From Streptomyces wedmorensis (GTDB lineage: Bacteria; Actinomycetota; Actinomycetes; Streptomycetales; Streptomycetaceae), in contig NZ_JNWK01000035.1 of NCBI RefSeq assembly GCF_000716445.1, forward strand, positions 1 through 64,000: a stretch of 64,000 nt of DNA, written 5' to 3'. Positions 16,965 to 26,833 of the stretch are shown here, one piece after another (position 1 is the stretch's first letter; each line of letters begins with the position of its first letter). The position numbers and the translations under genes are program-made. The notes under the pieces are model-generated. The model did not search any database and was not told the DNA's origin. It worked only from the letters and a program-made list of their open reading frames with translations.

Positions 16965-19900
16965 ATGAGGTTCGGGGTGCTCGGTCCGGTGGCGGTGTGG
17001 GACGCCGACGGCGCACCGCTGCGGGTGCCGGAGACCAAGGTGCGGGCGCTCCTCGCCGACCTCCTCGCGCACGAGGGACGCCCGGTGTCGACGGACCGCC
17101 TCGTGCACGACATCTGGGGGGACGCGGCCCCGGGCAACCCGGCCAACGCGCTCCAGGCCAAGGTCTCCCAGCTGCGCCGCGTCATCGGACGGGACCGCGT
17201 CTCCCACCAGCCGGCCGGATACCGGCTGCGCATCGACGACGGCGAGGCCGAGGTCGACGCGGAGCACTTCCGCGCCCTCGCGGCCCGGGCCCGCCTCCTC
17301 ACCGCACCGCGCGCCAGGGCGTCCCTGTTCGCGGAGGCCCTGGAGCTGTGGCGCGGGCCCGCCTACGCGGACTTCGCCGACGAGGAGTTCGTACGCCCGG
17401 CGGCCCGGCGCCTGGCCGAGGAGCGGCTCACCGTCGTCGAGGAACAGGCCGAGGCACGGCTGGAGTTCGGCGACCCCGCCCTGCTCGGCGAGACGGCCGG
17501 GCTCGTCGCCCGCCACCCGCTGCGCGAGCGGCTGCGCGCCCTGCGGATGCGGGCCCTGTACGCCGCCGGACGGCAGAGCGAGGCGGTCGCCGCGTACACC
17601 GAACTCCGCACCCTGCTCGCCGACGAACTGGGCCTCGACCCGAGCCCCGCACTCGCGGCCCTGTACGAGGCCATCCTGCGGCAGGACCCGGGGCTGCACC
17701 CGCTCGCCGAGCCCCCTGGGGCCGTCCCCGTCGGAGGCTCCTCGGCCGTTACCGCGGACCGGAGTCCGGACACGGACGCGGACGCGGGCCGTACGAGCCC
17801 GGAGCGGCCCCGCCCGACGCCGGAAGCCGCGCCGGCCCCGGAGGCGTACGCCCGGGACGCGTACGCCTCCGCTCCGTCCGGCATCGGCTCTCGGCGCCGG
17901 AATCTGCCCGTTCCGGCGACGGCGCTGGTCGGGCGGGAGGAGGACGTGGAACGGGCCGGCCGGCTCCTCGCTGTCGAGCGGCTGGTGACGCTGACCGGGC
18001 CGGGCGGGGTGGGCAAGACCCGGCTCGCCCTGGCCGTCGCCGAACGGGTCGCGGACGACCCGGACGACCGGACGCCCGACGGCGTGTGGTTCGTCGAGTT
18101 CGGCGGGCTGCCCGCCGGGACGGCGGTGACCGACGGTCTCGTCCGGACGGTGGCCGAAGCGCTCGGCGTTCGCGACGCCGCGTCCCCGGGACGCGGCGCG
18201 GCCGGCCCGTCGGAGACCCTGCTCGCGGCGCTGAGGGAGCGCGAGGGCCTGCTCGTCCTCGACAACTGCGAGCACGTGATCGAACCGGCCGCCGAGCTGG
18301 TCGCGTCGCTCCTGCACACCGCGCCGGGGCTGCGCGTGCTCGCCACGAGCCGGGAGTCCCTGCGGCTGCCCGGCGAGGCGGTGTACGCGGTCGATCCCCT
18401 CGGACCCGATGCCGCCGCCCGGCTCTTCACCGAACGGGCCGCGGCGGCGGCGCCCGGCTTCGCACCCGAGGCCGAGGACGGGGAACGGGACAGGGGCGGG
18501 CAAGAGGACGGGCGCGGGACGGCCCGGGACGCCATAGCGGAGATATGCCGCCGACTCGACGGGCTTCCCCTCGCTCTGGAACTCGCCGCGACACGGGTAC
18601 GAGCCGTAGGAGTACGGGAGTTGGCCGCGCGCCTCGGCGACCGGTTCCGGATCCTCGCGTCGGGGCAGCGGGGGCTGCCGGCCCGGCAGCAGACCCTGCG
18701 GGCGGTCATCGACTGGAGCTGGGACCTGCTCGACCCGTCGGAACGGGCGGTGCTGCGCCGACTGGCCGTCCCCGCCGGAAGCTGCGCGCTGGAGGCGGCG
18801 GAGACGGTGTGCGCGGGCGACGGCATCGCCCGCGAGGAGGTCCTCGACCTGGTCGGCCGCCTGGTCGACCGCTCCCTCGTCATGACGGTCGAGGCCCCCG
18901 GCGGACCGCGCTACCGGCTTCTCGAATCGGTCGCCGTCTACGCCCGCGACCGGCTCCACGAGGCGGGGGAGTGGGAGGGCACGGCGGCCCGCCACGTCCA
19001 CCACCACCGCGACCTCGTCGAGCGCGCCGAAGCCCACCTGCGCGGTCCCGGACAGCACCTCGCGCTCGCCCGGCTGGACGCCGAGTCCGCCAACACGCGC
19101 GCGGCCCTCGACCACGCCCTGCGCACCGGCGACCCCACGAGCGTCGAGCGGCTGGCCACGGCACTGTGCCCGTGGTGGCTGATGCGGGGCCGCCTGCACG
19201 AGGCCCGACGTACGCTCGACGCCGTCCTGGAGGTCGCCTCCGACGATCGCTCCGCCGAACTCCGTCTACTGCACGGGGCGTTCGTCATGATGACCGGTGG
19301 GCGCGCGCCGGACACGGACTGCCCCGAAGCGGAGACCGCCGACCCCGTACGCCGTGGCCGCGCGCTCTGGCTGTTCGCGTACGGCCTGTACCACGCGGGC
19401 GACCCGGCCGCGGCGGAGCGCGTCAACGCCCGCGCCCTCGAACGGTTCACCGCAGCCGCCGACCCGTGGGGAGTCGCCGCCGCGCGGGCGCTGCGGGCAC
19501 ACACCGCGTTCGCCGAGGGCGACCTGCGCACCGCGCGCGACGAAGGCGTCGGCGGAGCGCAGGCGTTCCGTGAACTCGGCGACCGATGGGGCGAGTTGCA
19601 GACGGTTCCCGTCCTCGCCGCGCTCGCCGAGATCGAGGGCGACTACGCCGCCGCCACCGCCCGGCAGACCGAAGGACTGCGACTCGCCGAAGACCTGGGT
19701 CTCGCCGCGGAGGCCTCCGCCCGCCTCGGCGGCCTCGGCCGGCTCGCGCTGCTCGCCGGCGAGTGGGAGGAGGCCCGCGTCCTGCACGAGCGGGCCCGGC
19801 GCGCGGCCGCCGAGCAGGGCCACCTGTTCGGCGAGGTGTTCGCGCTCATGGGCCTCGCCCTCGGCGCGCGCCGATCGGGCGACCTCGACGCCGCCGAGCA

Positions 19901-20528
19901 CCATCTGCGGACGATGCGCGACCGCTACCCGTCGTCCACCGCCGGAAAGCACCTGATCCATGTGGAGCTCGGCTTCACCGCCGAACTCCGGGGCCAGGCC
20001 GAACGGGCCGCCGCATACCAGGCACACGGCCTCGCCCTCGCCAGGGAACTCGCCGAGCCGCGCGCCCTCGCGCTCTCCTTCGAAGGGACCGCGGGCGCCG
20101 CCGCTGCCACGGGCGCCACCCCCGGCCTCACCCGGGCCGCGCTCCTCCTCGGCGCGGCCGACGCCGCTCGCCGGAGCGCCGGCGCACCCCTCCCCGAGGC
20201 CGAACGGGCCGACGTGGACCGCATCGCCTCCGCCGCCCGGGCGGGCCTCGGCGACTCCGCGTACACGGTCGCGTTCCGCGAGGGCGCCGCCCTGCCGCTC
20301 ACGGAAGCGGTCCGCACGGCGGCATCGGAGGACGTGCGTACGGCTGAGTCGGTGGACGTGCGTACGGCTGAGTCGGTGGACGTGCGTACGGCGGCATCGG
20401 AGGACGTGCGCACGGCCGTGTCGGAGGACGTCCGCACGGTGGTACCGGAGGACGTCCGCACGGCGGCGTCGGCGGACGTCGGCAGCGCGGCCTCCGGGAG
20501 CGGCGACACGATCGGCCGGGCCCGGTGA
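16965..20528 (+). CDS. large SARP-family regulator (winged helix, BTAD, NB-ARC-type ATPase, TPR)
   Basis: 1187 residues. An OmpR-like DNA-binding domain (1-92), then the bacterial transcriptional activation domain (95-240), define a SARP/AfsR-type activator. After a Pro/Ala-rich linker comes a STAND-type ATPase (about 315-600) with P-loop GPGGVGKT (345-352), LLVLDNCEHV and LPLALELAATRVRAV, followed by TPR-like helices. The last about 60 residues are seven 8-residue repeats (AASEDVRT and variants). No ribosome site is visible, and the -10 box 7 bp upstream suggests leaderless translation. Such regulators usually control adjacent biosynthetic genes; here the GHMP kinase gene overlaps its stop by 4 bp (GTGA), making those two genes the likely targets. 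Confidence 0.9.
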   Translation: MRFGVLGPVAVWDADGAPLRVPETKVRALLADLLAHEGRPVSTDRLVHDIWGDAAPGNPANALQAKVSQLRRVIGRDRVSHQPAGYRLRIDDGEAEVDAEHFRALAARARLLTAPRARASLFAEALELWRGPAYADFADEEFVRPAARRLAEERLTVVEEQAEARLEFGDPALLGETAGLVARHPLRERLRALRMRALYAAGRQSEAVAAYTELRTLLADELGLDPSPALAALYEAILRQDPGLHPLAEPPGAVPVGGSSAVTADRSPDTDADAGRTSPERPRPTPEAAPAPEAYARDAYASAPSGIGSRRRNLPVPATALVGREEDVERAGRLLAVERLVTLTGPGGVGKTRLALAVAERVADDPDDRTPDGVWFVEFGGLPAGTAVTDGLVRTVAEALGVRDAASPGRGAAGPSETLLAALREREGLLVLDNCEHVIEPAAELVASLLHTAPGLRVLATSRESLRLPGEAVYAVDPLGPDAAARLFTERAAAAAPGFAPEAEDGERDRGGQEDGRGTARDAIAEICRRLDGLPLALELAATRVRAVGVRELAARLGDRFRILASGQRGLPARQQTLRAVIDWSWDLLDPSERAVLRRLAVPAGSCALEAAETVCAGDGIAREEVLDLVGRLVDRSLVMTVEAPGGPRYRLLESVAVYARDRLHEAGEWEGTAARHVHHHRDLVERAEAHLRGPGQHLALARLDAESANTRAALDHALRTGDPTSVERLATALCPWWLMRGRLHEARRTLDAVLEVASDDRSAELRLLHGAFVMMTGGRAPDTDCPEAETADPVRRGRALWLFAYGLYHAGDPAAAERVNARALERFTAAADPWGVAAARALRAHTAFAEGDLRTARDEGVGGAQAFRELGDRWGELQTVPVLAALAEIEGDYAAATARQTEGLRLAEDLGLAAEASARLGGLGRLALLAGEWEEARVLHERARRAAAEQGHLFGEVFALMGLALGARRSGDLDAAEHHLRTMRDRYPSSTAGKHLIHVELGFTAELRGQAERAAAYQAHGLALARELAEPRALALSFEGTAGAAAATGATPGLTRAALLLGAADAARRSAGAPLPEAERADVDRIASAARAGLGDSAYTVAFREGAALPLTEAVRTAASEDVRTAESVDVRTAESVDVRTAASEDVRTAVSEDVRTVVPEDVRTAASADVGSAASGSGDTIGRAR
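20319..20486 (+). repeat. seven 24-bp tandem repeats at the 3' end of the SARP gene
   Basis: Units of 24 bp (GCGGCATCGGAGGACGTGCG-TACG and variants) keep the reading frame and encode AASEDVRT-like octapeptides. Sequence divergence is low between neighbouring copies 2 and 3, suggesting recent slippage expansion. Confidence 0.95.
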
Positions 20529-21523
20529 GCGGCGCGGTCAGGTTCGAGGCGGAGGCCGAGGACGGGGTGGAGGCCGAGGACGGGGTGGAGGCCGAGGACG
20601 GGGTGGAGGCCGAGGACGGGGTGGGCCGGGTCGGCGTCGCCACGGCCCCGGTGCATCACGGCGAGATCCTCCAGGGAGTCTTTCCGCACCAGGGGCGGCC
20701 GACCCGGGGCCTGGTCACCCTGCCCTGCACCGTCCACACCACCCGCGCCTCCTTCGTCCCGGCCCGTGGCGGCGAGCTGACCGTCTCCCCGGCCCGGAAG
20801 ACCAAGGCGCTGCGCGCCGCGCGGCTCGCCGTCGAGGCCTGTGTACCGCCCGGGCGGGCGCCCGTCGGCGGGCACCTCGAACTGTCCGGCGACGTCCCGC
20901 TCCGGCGCGGCTTCGGCTCGTCCACGAGCGACGTGCTCGCCGCGGTCCTGGCCGTACGGGACGCCCTGGCGGGCCCGTTGTCCCGCGAGGAGATCGCGCG
21001 GATCGCGGTACGGGCCGAGACGGCGTCCGACTCCCTGATGTTCGACGGGAGCACGGTGCTGTTCGCCCAGCGCGAGGGCGAGGTCATCGAGGACTTCGGC
21101 CGCCGCATGCCGGCGGTGCGGGTGCTCGGCTTCGGTTCGCGGCCCGAGGACGGGGGCGGGGGCGTCGACACGCTGGCGCTGCCGCCCGCCGCGTACGACG
21201 GGACGGAGCGGGCACGCTTCGCCGAACTCCACGCGATGCTGCGCGAGGCCGTCCGCACCGGCGACGCCGCCCTCCTCGGCGCGGTCGCCTCCGCCAGCAC
21301 CGACATCAACCAGCGCCACCTGCCCATCCCGCGCCTCGACGGCCTGCGCGCCGTCGCGCGGGAGACCGGCGCCCTCGGCATCCAGGCAGCGCACAGCGGG
21401 GACATCGCGGGACTCCTCTACGACCCCGCCGACCCCGACGCCGAGGCCCGCACCGCGCGCGCCGGGCGACTGCTGCACCACATCGGCATCCACGAACAGT
21501 GGACCTTCACGACGGGTGACTGA
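20525..21523 (+). CDS. GHMP-superfamily kinase resembling L-threonine kinase PduX
   Basis: 332 residues; GTG overlapping the SARP stop codon. The GHMP ATP-binding motif is PLRRGFGSSTSD (125-136). The N-terminal block APVHHGEILQG (41-51) matches the GELxQG signature typical of PduX-like threonine kinases, which phosphorylate L-threonine. A threonine or other amino/hydroxy-acid phosphorylation is the best guess. The first 34 residues are an acidic repeat (EAEDGV four times) with no family counterpart. The downstream ATP-grasp ligase starts just after its stop, so both are probably made together under the SARP. Confidence 0.8.
   Translation: MSGAVRFEAEAEDGVEAEDGVEAEDGVEAEDGVGRVGVATAPVHHGEILQGVFPHQGRPTRGLVTLPCTVHTTRASFVPARGGELTVSPARKTKALRAARLAVEACVPPGRAPVGGHLELSGDVPLRRGFGSSTSDVLAAVLAVRDALAGPLSREEIARIAVRAETASDSLMFDGSTVLFAQREGEVIEDFGRRMPAVRVLGFGSRPEDGGGGVDTLALPPAAYDGTERARFAELHAMLREAVRTGDAALLGAVASASTDINQRHLPIPRLDGLRAVARETGALGIQAAHSGDIAGLLYDPADPDAEARTARAGRLLHHIGIHEQWTFTTGD
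20552..20623 (+). repeat. four perfect 18-bp tandem repeats at the 5' end of the GHMP kinase gene
   Basis: Four identical copies of GAGGCCGAGGACGGGGTG add EAEDGV four times to the N-terminus. Perfect identity implies a recent expansion. They lie about 65 bp from the 24-bp repeat array that ends the preceding gene. Confidence 0.97.
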
Positions 21524-21524
21524 C

Positions 21525-22838
21525 ATGACGACGACCAGGATCACGGGCGCCGACGACACGCGCGACGGCGCGGGCCCCGGCACGGACGCACCCCTGCTGC
21601 TGCTCGTCGAGTCCAACACCACCGGCACCGGACGCCAGTTCGCCCAGCGGGCCCGCGCGTGCGGAGCCGAACCCGTGCTGCTGTCCACGGACCCCGCCCG
21701 CTATCCGTACGCCGCCGAGGACGGGCTGAGGACCGTCGTCGTCGACACCGCGGACGGCGACGCCCTGTGGGCCGCGGTGACCGCTCTCGCGGCCGACGCG
21801 CGGATCGCCGGGGTCCTCTCCAGCTCCGAGTACTACGTGGCCACGGCCGCCGACCTCGCCCGGCGCCTCGGGCTGGACGGGCCGTCCGCCGACGCCGTCC
21901 GGGCCTGCCGCGACAAGTCCGCGCAGCGCCGCACCCTGGCCGGGGCCGGCGTGCCCGTGCCCCGCTTCCACGTGGCCGGCGACGTGGCCGAGGCGCTCGC
22001 GGCCGCCCGGTCGCTCGACGGCCCCGCCGTCGTCAAGCCGGTGCAGGGCTCGGGAAGCCTGGGAGTACGCCTCTGCCGGGACGGGGACGAGGTCGCCGAG
22101 CACGTCCGGGGGCTGCTGGCCGCCACCGTCAACGAGCGCGGCCTGAGCACCCCCGGCGTCGTGCTCGTCGAGGAGTACCTGACCGGGCGCGAGTTCTCGG
22201 TGGAGGTCTTCGGCGACGAGGCCGTCGTCACCGTCGCCAAGCACGTCGGCGCGCCCCCGGTGTTCGTCGAGACCGGCCACGACGTGCCCGCCCTGCTGCC
22301 CGCCGTCCAGGCCGCCGCGCTCGTCGACAGCGCCGTCCGCGCCGTCACGGCCCTCGGCCTCGGCTGGGGCGCCGCCCACGTCGAGCTCCGGCTCGACGGC
22401 GACGTCGCCCGCGTCATCGAGGTCAACCCCCGGCTGGCCGGCGGAATGATCCCGGAGCTCGTGCGCCGTGCCCTCGGCGTCGACCTCGTCGGCGCCCAGG
22501 TACGGGCCGCGCTGGGTGAGCCCGTCGACCTCGCCGGCACGGCGGACGCCGCCGGAGCGGCCTCCATCAGGTTCCTCACCGCGGCCACCGAGAGCGTCCT
22601 CACCGACGTCACCGCCGCCGAGGAGGCGGCCCGCGCCGTCGCCGGCGTCGTCGACACCGCCGTCTACCGCCCGGCCGGCACCGTCGTCGCACCCGCCGAG
22701 GACTTCCGGGGCCGCGTCGGCCACGTGATCACGGCCGGCGCGACCCCGGACCGGACGGCCGAGGCCGCCGACACCGCCCTGGCGCACGGTCTCGCCACCG
22801 CCCTCTCGGCCGCGGTGCCGACGGGGGCGGCCACGTGA
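21525..22838 (+). CDS. ATP-grasp ligase of the carboxylate-amine/thiol ligase superfamily
   Basis: 437 residues from ATG 21525, immediately after the GHMP stop; GTG 21516 is an alternative overlapping start. An N-terminal preATP-grasp Rossmann-like part (LLLLVESNTTGTG) is followed by the ATP-grasp fold: K171 in VVKPVQGSGSLGV, EEYLTGREFSVEV (216-228) and the metal-binding EVNPRLAGGM block. The family activates a carboxylate as acyl phosphate and joins it to an amine. With a threonine-kinase-like partner and a SARP regulator it may ligate a phospho-amino acid or a product derived from one; this is inference. Its 3' end is 12 bp from the convergent EF-hand gene. Confidence 0.85.
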   Translation: MTTTRITGADDTRDGAGPGTDAPLLLLVESNTTGTGRQFAQRARACGAEPVLLSTDPARYPYAAEDGLRTVVVDTADGDALWAAVTALAADARIAGVLSSSEYYVATAADLARRLGLDGPSADAVRACRDKSAQRRTLAGAGVPVPRFHVAGDVAEALAAARSLDGPAVVKPVQGSGSLGVRLCRDGDEVAEHVRGLLAATVNERGLSTPGVVLVEEYLTGREFSVEVFGDEAVVTVAKHVGAPPVFVETGHDVPALLPAVQAAALVDSAVRAVTALGLGWGAAHVELRLDGDVARVIEVNPRLAGGMIPELVRRALGVDLVGAQVRAALGEPVDLAGTADAAGAASIRFLTAATESVLTDVTAAEEAARAVAGVVDTAVYRPAGTVVAPAEDFRGRVGHVITAGATPDRTAEAADTALAHGLATALSAAVPTGAAT

Positions 22839-22850
22839 CCGTCGAGAGGC

Positions 22851-23102
22851 CTACCAGCCGAAGCGGCGGTCCACCAGGGCGGCGAACTCCTCGAAGCTGA
22901 GGACGCGGTCGCCGTTGCGGTCGGCCTCGTCGAACAGCGCCGAGGCGGCGTCGTCGTCCCCGACGCCCCAGACCGGGATCACGCCCCGTGCGGCGAGGGT
23001 CGGGCCCTTGGCCCGGAGCGCGCTGATGACCTCGGCCCGCGTCAGGGTGCCGTCCTGATCGAGGTCGAGCGCGTCGAAGAGGATCCGGGCCTTGTCGCTC
23101 AT
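22851..23102 (-). CDS. small EF-hand calcium-binding protein
   Basis: 83 residues containing two EF-hand loops. The first, DLDQDGTLTRAE, is canonical (D-x-D-x-D-G). The second, DRNGDRVLSFEE, keeps the acidic and glycine positions in a slightly different spacing. It is a calmodulin-like pair with no other domain and no signal peptide, so a cytoplasmic Ca2+ sensor or buffer is likely. Similar small EF-hand proteins occur in several copies in Streptomyces. ATG 23102 has an AGGACA site. It is divergent from recQ. Confidence 0.88.
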   Translation of the reverse strand: MSDKARILFDALDLDQDGTLTRAEVISALRAKGPTLAARGVIPVWGVGDDDAASALFDEADRNGDRVLSFEEFAALVDRRFGW

Positions 23103-23322
23103 CACATGTCCTGTCCGCTGCCGGATGGTCGCGTTCCCCGGGCCGTACGTGGTCCGTGGGCGTCGGATCGGCCGACGCGTGCCGCACGGAAGGACGCCGG
23201 GACGGCCCGTGAGGTTGCCTGCGGAACCCCGGTCTCCGCGGGCCGACGGGGCGCGCCGACGGCCGTGGGCGAGGTTGTCCACAGGTTACGCCGGACGGGA
23301 CCGGAGTGTCGGCGGGGGCGGA

Positions 23323-23334
23323 TAGGCTGCGTGA
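23323..23334 (+). promoter_or_regulatory. -10 box for probable leaderless recQ transcript
   Basis: TAGGCT (23323-23328) ends 6 bp before the recQ ATG, and no Shine-Dalgarno sequence is present. This spacing places the transcription start at or next to the A of the ATG. Confidence 0.45.
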
Positions 23335-25383
23335 ATGGTCCTTTCCGACGAATCCACCGAGATCTCCGACGCCGCGCGGGTCCTTCAGCGCGTCTTCGGA
23401 TACAGCTCCTTCCGGGGCGAGCAGCAGGAGATCATCGAGCAGGTCGTCGGCGGCGGCGACGCGCTCGTCCTGATGCCGACCGGCGGCGGCAAGTCCCTCT
23501 GCTACCAGATCCCGGCCCTGGTCAGAGACGGCACGGGCGTGGTGATCTCGCCGCTCATCGCGCTGATGCAGGACCAGGTGGACGCGCTCAGGGCGCTCGG
23601 TGTGCGGGCCGGCTTCCTCAACTCGACGCAGGACCCGTACGAGCGGCAGGCCGTCGAGCAGGCCTTCCTCGCCGACGAGCTGGACCTGCTCTACCTCGCT
23701 CCCGAGCGGCTGCGGACCGAGGGGACCCAGCGGCTGCTCGACCGGGGCAAGGTGTCGCTCTTCGCGATCGACGAGGCGCACTGCGTCGCCCAGTGGGGCC
23801 ACGACTTCCGGCCCGACTACCTGGCCCTGTCCATGCTGCACGAGCGGTGGCCGAAGGTGCCGCGGATCGCGCTGACCGCGACGGCGACGGAGGCCACCCA
23901 CACCGAGATCGCGGCGCGGCTCGGCCTCGAGGACGCCCGGCACTTCGTGGCGGGCTTCGACCGGCCGAACATCCAGTACCGCATCGTCCCGAAGAACAAC
24001 CCGTTCAAGCAGCTGCTCGACCTGCTCAGGACCGAGCACACCGGGGACGCCGGCGTCGTCTACTGCCTGTCGCGGTCTTCGGTGGAGAAGACCGCGGCCG
24101 CCCTCGTGGAGCACGGCATCGACGCCGTGCCGTACCACGCCGGCATGGACGCCCGTACGAGGGCGGCCAACCAGGCCCGCTTCCTGCGGGAGGACGGCGT
24201 CGTGGTGGTCGCCACGATCGCCTTCGGCATGGGCATCGACAAGCCGGACGTGCGTTTCGTGGCCCACCTCGACCTGCCGAAGTCCGTCGAGGGCTACTAC
24301 CAGGAGACCGGCCGCGCCGGCCGCGACGGCGAGCCGGCCACGGCCTGGCTGGCGTACGGCCTCCAGGACGTGGTCCAGCAGCGCAAGCTCATCGAGGGCT
24401 CCGAGGGCGACGAGCAGCACCGCCGGGCGCTCGGCATGCACCTGGACGCCATGCTCGCGCTCTGCGAGACGGTCGACTGCCGCCGGGTACGGCTCCTCGC
24501 CTACTTCGGGCAGGCCGGAAAGCCGTGCGGCAACTGCGACACCTGTCTGACGCCCGCCGAGTCCTGGGACGGGACCGTCGCCGCGCAGAAACTGCTCTCC
24601 ACCGTGTGGCGGCTGGCCAAGGAAAGGCGCCAGAAGTTCGGCGCCGGCCAGATCATCGACATCCTCCAGGGCAAGAAGACCGCCAAGGTCATCCAGTTCG
24701 ACCACGACGCGCTGTCGGTGTTCGGCGTCGGGTCCGACCTCGGCACCGCCGAGTGGCGCGGCGTCGTCCGCCAGCTCCTCGCACAGGGGCTGCTCGCGGT
24801 GGAGGGCGACTACGGGACGCTCGTCCTCACGGACCGGAGCGGCGAGGTGCTGGGCGGCCGCCTCCCCGTGCCCCTGCGCAAGGAGAAGGCCCCCGCCGCA
24901 CCGTCCCGCAAGGAGCCCGGGGCCCGCTCGGGCAAGGGCGCCCGCGTGCCGGTCGACCTGCCGGCCGCCGCCGTCCCGGTCTTCGAGGCCCTGCGCGCCT
25001 GGCGGGCCGCCACCGCACGCGAGCAGGGCGTGCCGGCGTACGTCGTCTTCCACGACGCGACCCTCCGCGAGATCGCCACCCTCTTCCCCGGCACGGTCGA
25101 GGAGCTCGGCACCGTCGGCGGCGTCGGCGAGGCCAAGCTCACCAAGTACGCCGACGGCGTCCTCGCCGCCCTGGCGGAGTGCGAGGCCCCGGGCACCGCC
25201 CCGGCCACCGCGTCCGAACCGGCCTCGACCTCGGCCCCGGCCCCCAGAGGTCCTGTCGCCGCGTCTCCGTCTCCGTCCCCGTCCGCCTCCCCGGTCCCGG
25301 CGCCGCGGGCCGCGGCGCCGTACGACGAGGAGCCGCCCTGGGACGAGACGGAGGCCGAGCCGCCGTGGGACGAGTGGGAGTAG
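23335..25383 (+). CDS. recQ: RecQ-family ATP-dependent DNA helicase
   Basis: 682 residues. SF2 helicase unwinding DNA 3' to 5' in repair and recombination. Seen: Walker A TGGGKS (49-54), DEAH box in [20 protein letters not shown] (146-149), [10 protein letters not shown] motif VI, the RQC zinc-binding cysteines ([11 protein letters not shown] ... CGNCDTC) and a winged-helix region. An HRDC domain (about 540-620: [20 protein letters not shown]) is followed by a low-complexity Ser/Pro/Ala tail ending in a duplicated PPWDE. The domain order is complete for bacterial RecQ. The gene probably has a leaderless mRNA and ends at a large hairpin shared with the convergent membrane protein gene. Confidence 0.95.
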   Translation: MVLSDESTEISDAARVLQRVFGYSSFRGEQQEIIEQVVGGGDALVLMPTGGGKSLCYQIPALVRDGTGVVISPLIALMQDQVDALRALGVRAGFLNSTQDPYERQAVEQAFLADELDLLYLAPERLRTEGTQRLLDRGKVSLFAIDEAHCVAQWGHDFRPDYLALSMLHERWPKVPRIALTATATEATHTEIAARLGLEDARHFVAGFDRPNIQYRIVPKNNPFKQLLDLLRTEHTGDAGVVYCLSRSSVEKTAAALVEHGIDAVPYHAGMDARTRAANQARFLREDGVVVVATIAFGMGIDKPDVRFVAHLDLPKSVEGYYQETGRAGRDGEPATAWLAYGLQDVVQQRKLIEGSEGDEQHRRALGMHLDAMLALCETVDCRRVRLLAYFGQAGKPCGNCDTCLTPAESWDGTVAAQKLLSTVWRLAKERRQKFGAGQIIDILQGKKTAKVIQFDHDALSVFGVGSDLGTAEWRGVVRQLLAQGLLAVEGDYGTLVLTDRSGEVLGGRLPVPLRKEKAPAAPSRKEPGARSGKGARVPVDLPAAAVPVFEALRAWRAATAREQGVPAYVVFHDATLREIATLFPGTVEELGTVGGVGEAKLTKYADGVLAALAECEAPGTAPATASEPASTSAPAPRGPVAASPSPSPSASPVPAPRAAAPYDEEPPWDETEAEPPWDEWE

Positions 25384-25407
25384 ACGAGTGGGAGTAGGGG
25401 TCACCAA

Positions 25408-25459
25408 GGGGTGTCTCGCCGATCACGCCGCGGCCCCGGCGTGATCGGCGAGACACCCC
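25408..25459. terminator. perfect 22-bp-arm bidirectional terminator
   Basis: Arms 25408-25429 and 25438-25459 are exact complements around an 8-nt loop. It lies between the recQ stop and the stop codon (25460-25462) of the convergent gene, directly abutting the latter. The length and perfection suggest strong termination in both directions. Confidence 0.93.
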
Positions 25460-26833
25460 CTACGGCTGCGGGGTGAGGCGGCGCAGGCCCCGGCGGTCGT
25501 AGTAGCGGGTCATGGCGAAGCCGAACGCCAGGGCGAGGACCGTGCCGATCGCGATCATGATCCAGCCGCGGGCGAGGCCCGCGTCGGCGCGGGCGTCGAA
25601 GTAGAGGATGGAGCGGACGCCGGCACTCAGCTGGTGCATCGGCTCGAAGACGCCCAGGAAGCGGTAGAAGCCCGGGGTGGCCTCCAGGGGGACGGTCGCG
25701 CCGGAGGAGGGGAGGGCCAGGGCGATGAAGACGAACATGGACACGAGCTGTCCGATCCCTCCGAAGGCGGCGTTGATGGCCTGGACGCCGAGGCCGACGG
25801 CGACCGTCGAGCAGTAGGAGAAGAGCCACAGCATCGGCAGGTGCGAGGCGTCCATGTCCAGGATCCCGATCGTCGCCACCATCACGAGGGTCGTGGTCAG
25901 GACCGAGATGCCCGCCGTCATGACCATCTTCACGACGAGGGTCCGGGTGCGGTCGATGGGCACGGTCGGCCGGCGGGTGTGCCAGGGGCCGAGCTCGCTG
26001 TCCGCGTATCCGAGGGCGGTGTCGACGCCGGTGTTGACGAGGTTCCCGCCGATGAAGCCGCCGAGGACGAGCAGCAGCGTGAAGTAGAAGGCGGTCAGGC
26101 CCAGGCCGCTGTGCCGGCCGATCGGATGGCCGACGCGGGTGGTGACCTCCACCGGATCGGCCAGCAGCAGGCGCGTCGTGGGCACGGTGGTGGTGGCCGT
26201 GAGCTGCTTCCCGATGGTCAGGGAGGCCTGGTGGGCGGCGTTCTGGTTGATCGTGGCGGTGAGGGAGGAGCCCAGGCTGCCGACGCCCGGGTTCGTGAGC
26301 ACGGTGAGCGTCGGCCGTGCCGTCGCCCGGTTCGTGGTCAGTGCCGCGACGGACGCGGTGAAGTCCTCGGGGACGACCAGCGCGCCGAAGACCTTCCCGG
26401 AGGCGAGCGCGTCCTGCGCCTCCGCGCGGCCGAGCAGGCGCCAGTCCACGCTGTCCTTCCCCTGCGAGGCCGAGAGGATCGCGTCGGTGATCTGCTTCCC
26501 CAGGTTCTCCCGCTGCCCCGGCAGCGGGCGTCCCTGGTCCTCGTCGACGAGGGCGACGGGCAGCCGGTGCAGGTTGTCGGCCGGGTTGAGGATGCCACCC
26601 ATGTAGAGGAGCGAGAGCAGCAGCGCGACCAGCGCGCTCAGCAGTGTCGGCACGAGCCAGAGCGCGGGACGCCGGAGAACCGCCCCGGCCCGGACGCCGG
26701 GGCCGCGGTCGTCCGGGCCGGGACGGCCATCCGGGCCGTCTGGGCTGCCCGGATCGTTCGGGCCGCCCGGATCGTCCGGGCCCTCCGGGGTCTGCGGGCC
26801 GTCCGGGGTCTGCGGGGGGATCGCGGAGGTCAT
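25460..26833 (-). CDS. DUF3533/YhgE-Pip-like ABC-2-type membrane protein
   Basis: 457 residues. A Pro/Gly/Asp-rich cytoplasmic N-terminus (1-50), one span (about 58-80), a large extracytoplasmic loop (about 85-245: VALVDEDQGRPLPGQ ... FGALVVPEDFTASVAAL ... TVLTNPG) and five C-terminal spans. This layout is that of ABC-2 permease / YhgE-Pip / DUF3533 proteins, with the characteristic VVPEDFT block. Such proteins act in export or as phage/secretion-related membrane proteins. No ATPase gene is next to it, so it may pair with a distant ABC ATPase or act alone. The start has only a weak ribosome site. Confidence 0.8.
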   Translation of the reverse strand: MTSAIPPQTPDGPQTPEGPDDPGGPNDPGSPDGPDGRPGPDDRGPGVRAGAVLRRPALWLVPTLLSALVALLLSLLYMGGILNPADNLHRLPVALVDEDQGRPLPGQRENLGKQITDAILSASQGKDSVDWRLLGRAEAQDALASGKVFGALVVPEDFTASVAALTTNRATARPTLTVLTNPGVGSLGSSLTATINQNAAHQASLTIGKQLTATTTVPTTRLLLADPVEVTTRVGHPIGRHSGLGLTAFYFTLLLVLGGFIGGNLVNTGVDTALGYADSELGPWHTRRPTVPIDRTRTLVVKMVMTAGISVLTTTLVMVATIGILDMDASHLPMLWLFSYCSTVAVGLGVQAINAAFGGIGQLVSMFVFIALALPSSGATVPLEATPGFYRFLGVFEPMHQLSAGVRSILYFDARADAGLARGWIMIAIGTVLALAFGFAMTRYYDRRGLRRLTPQP

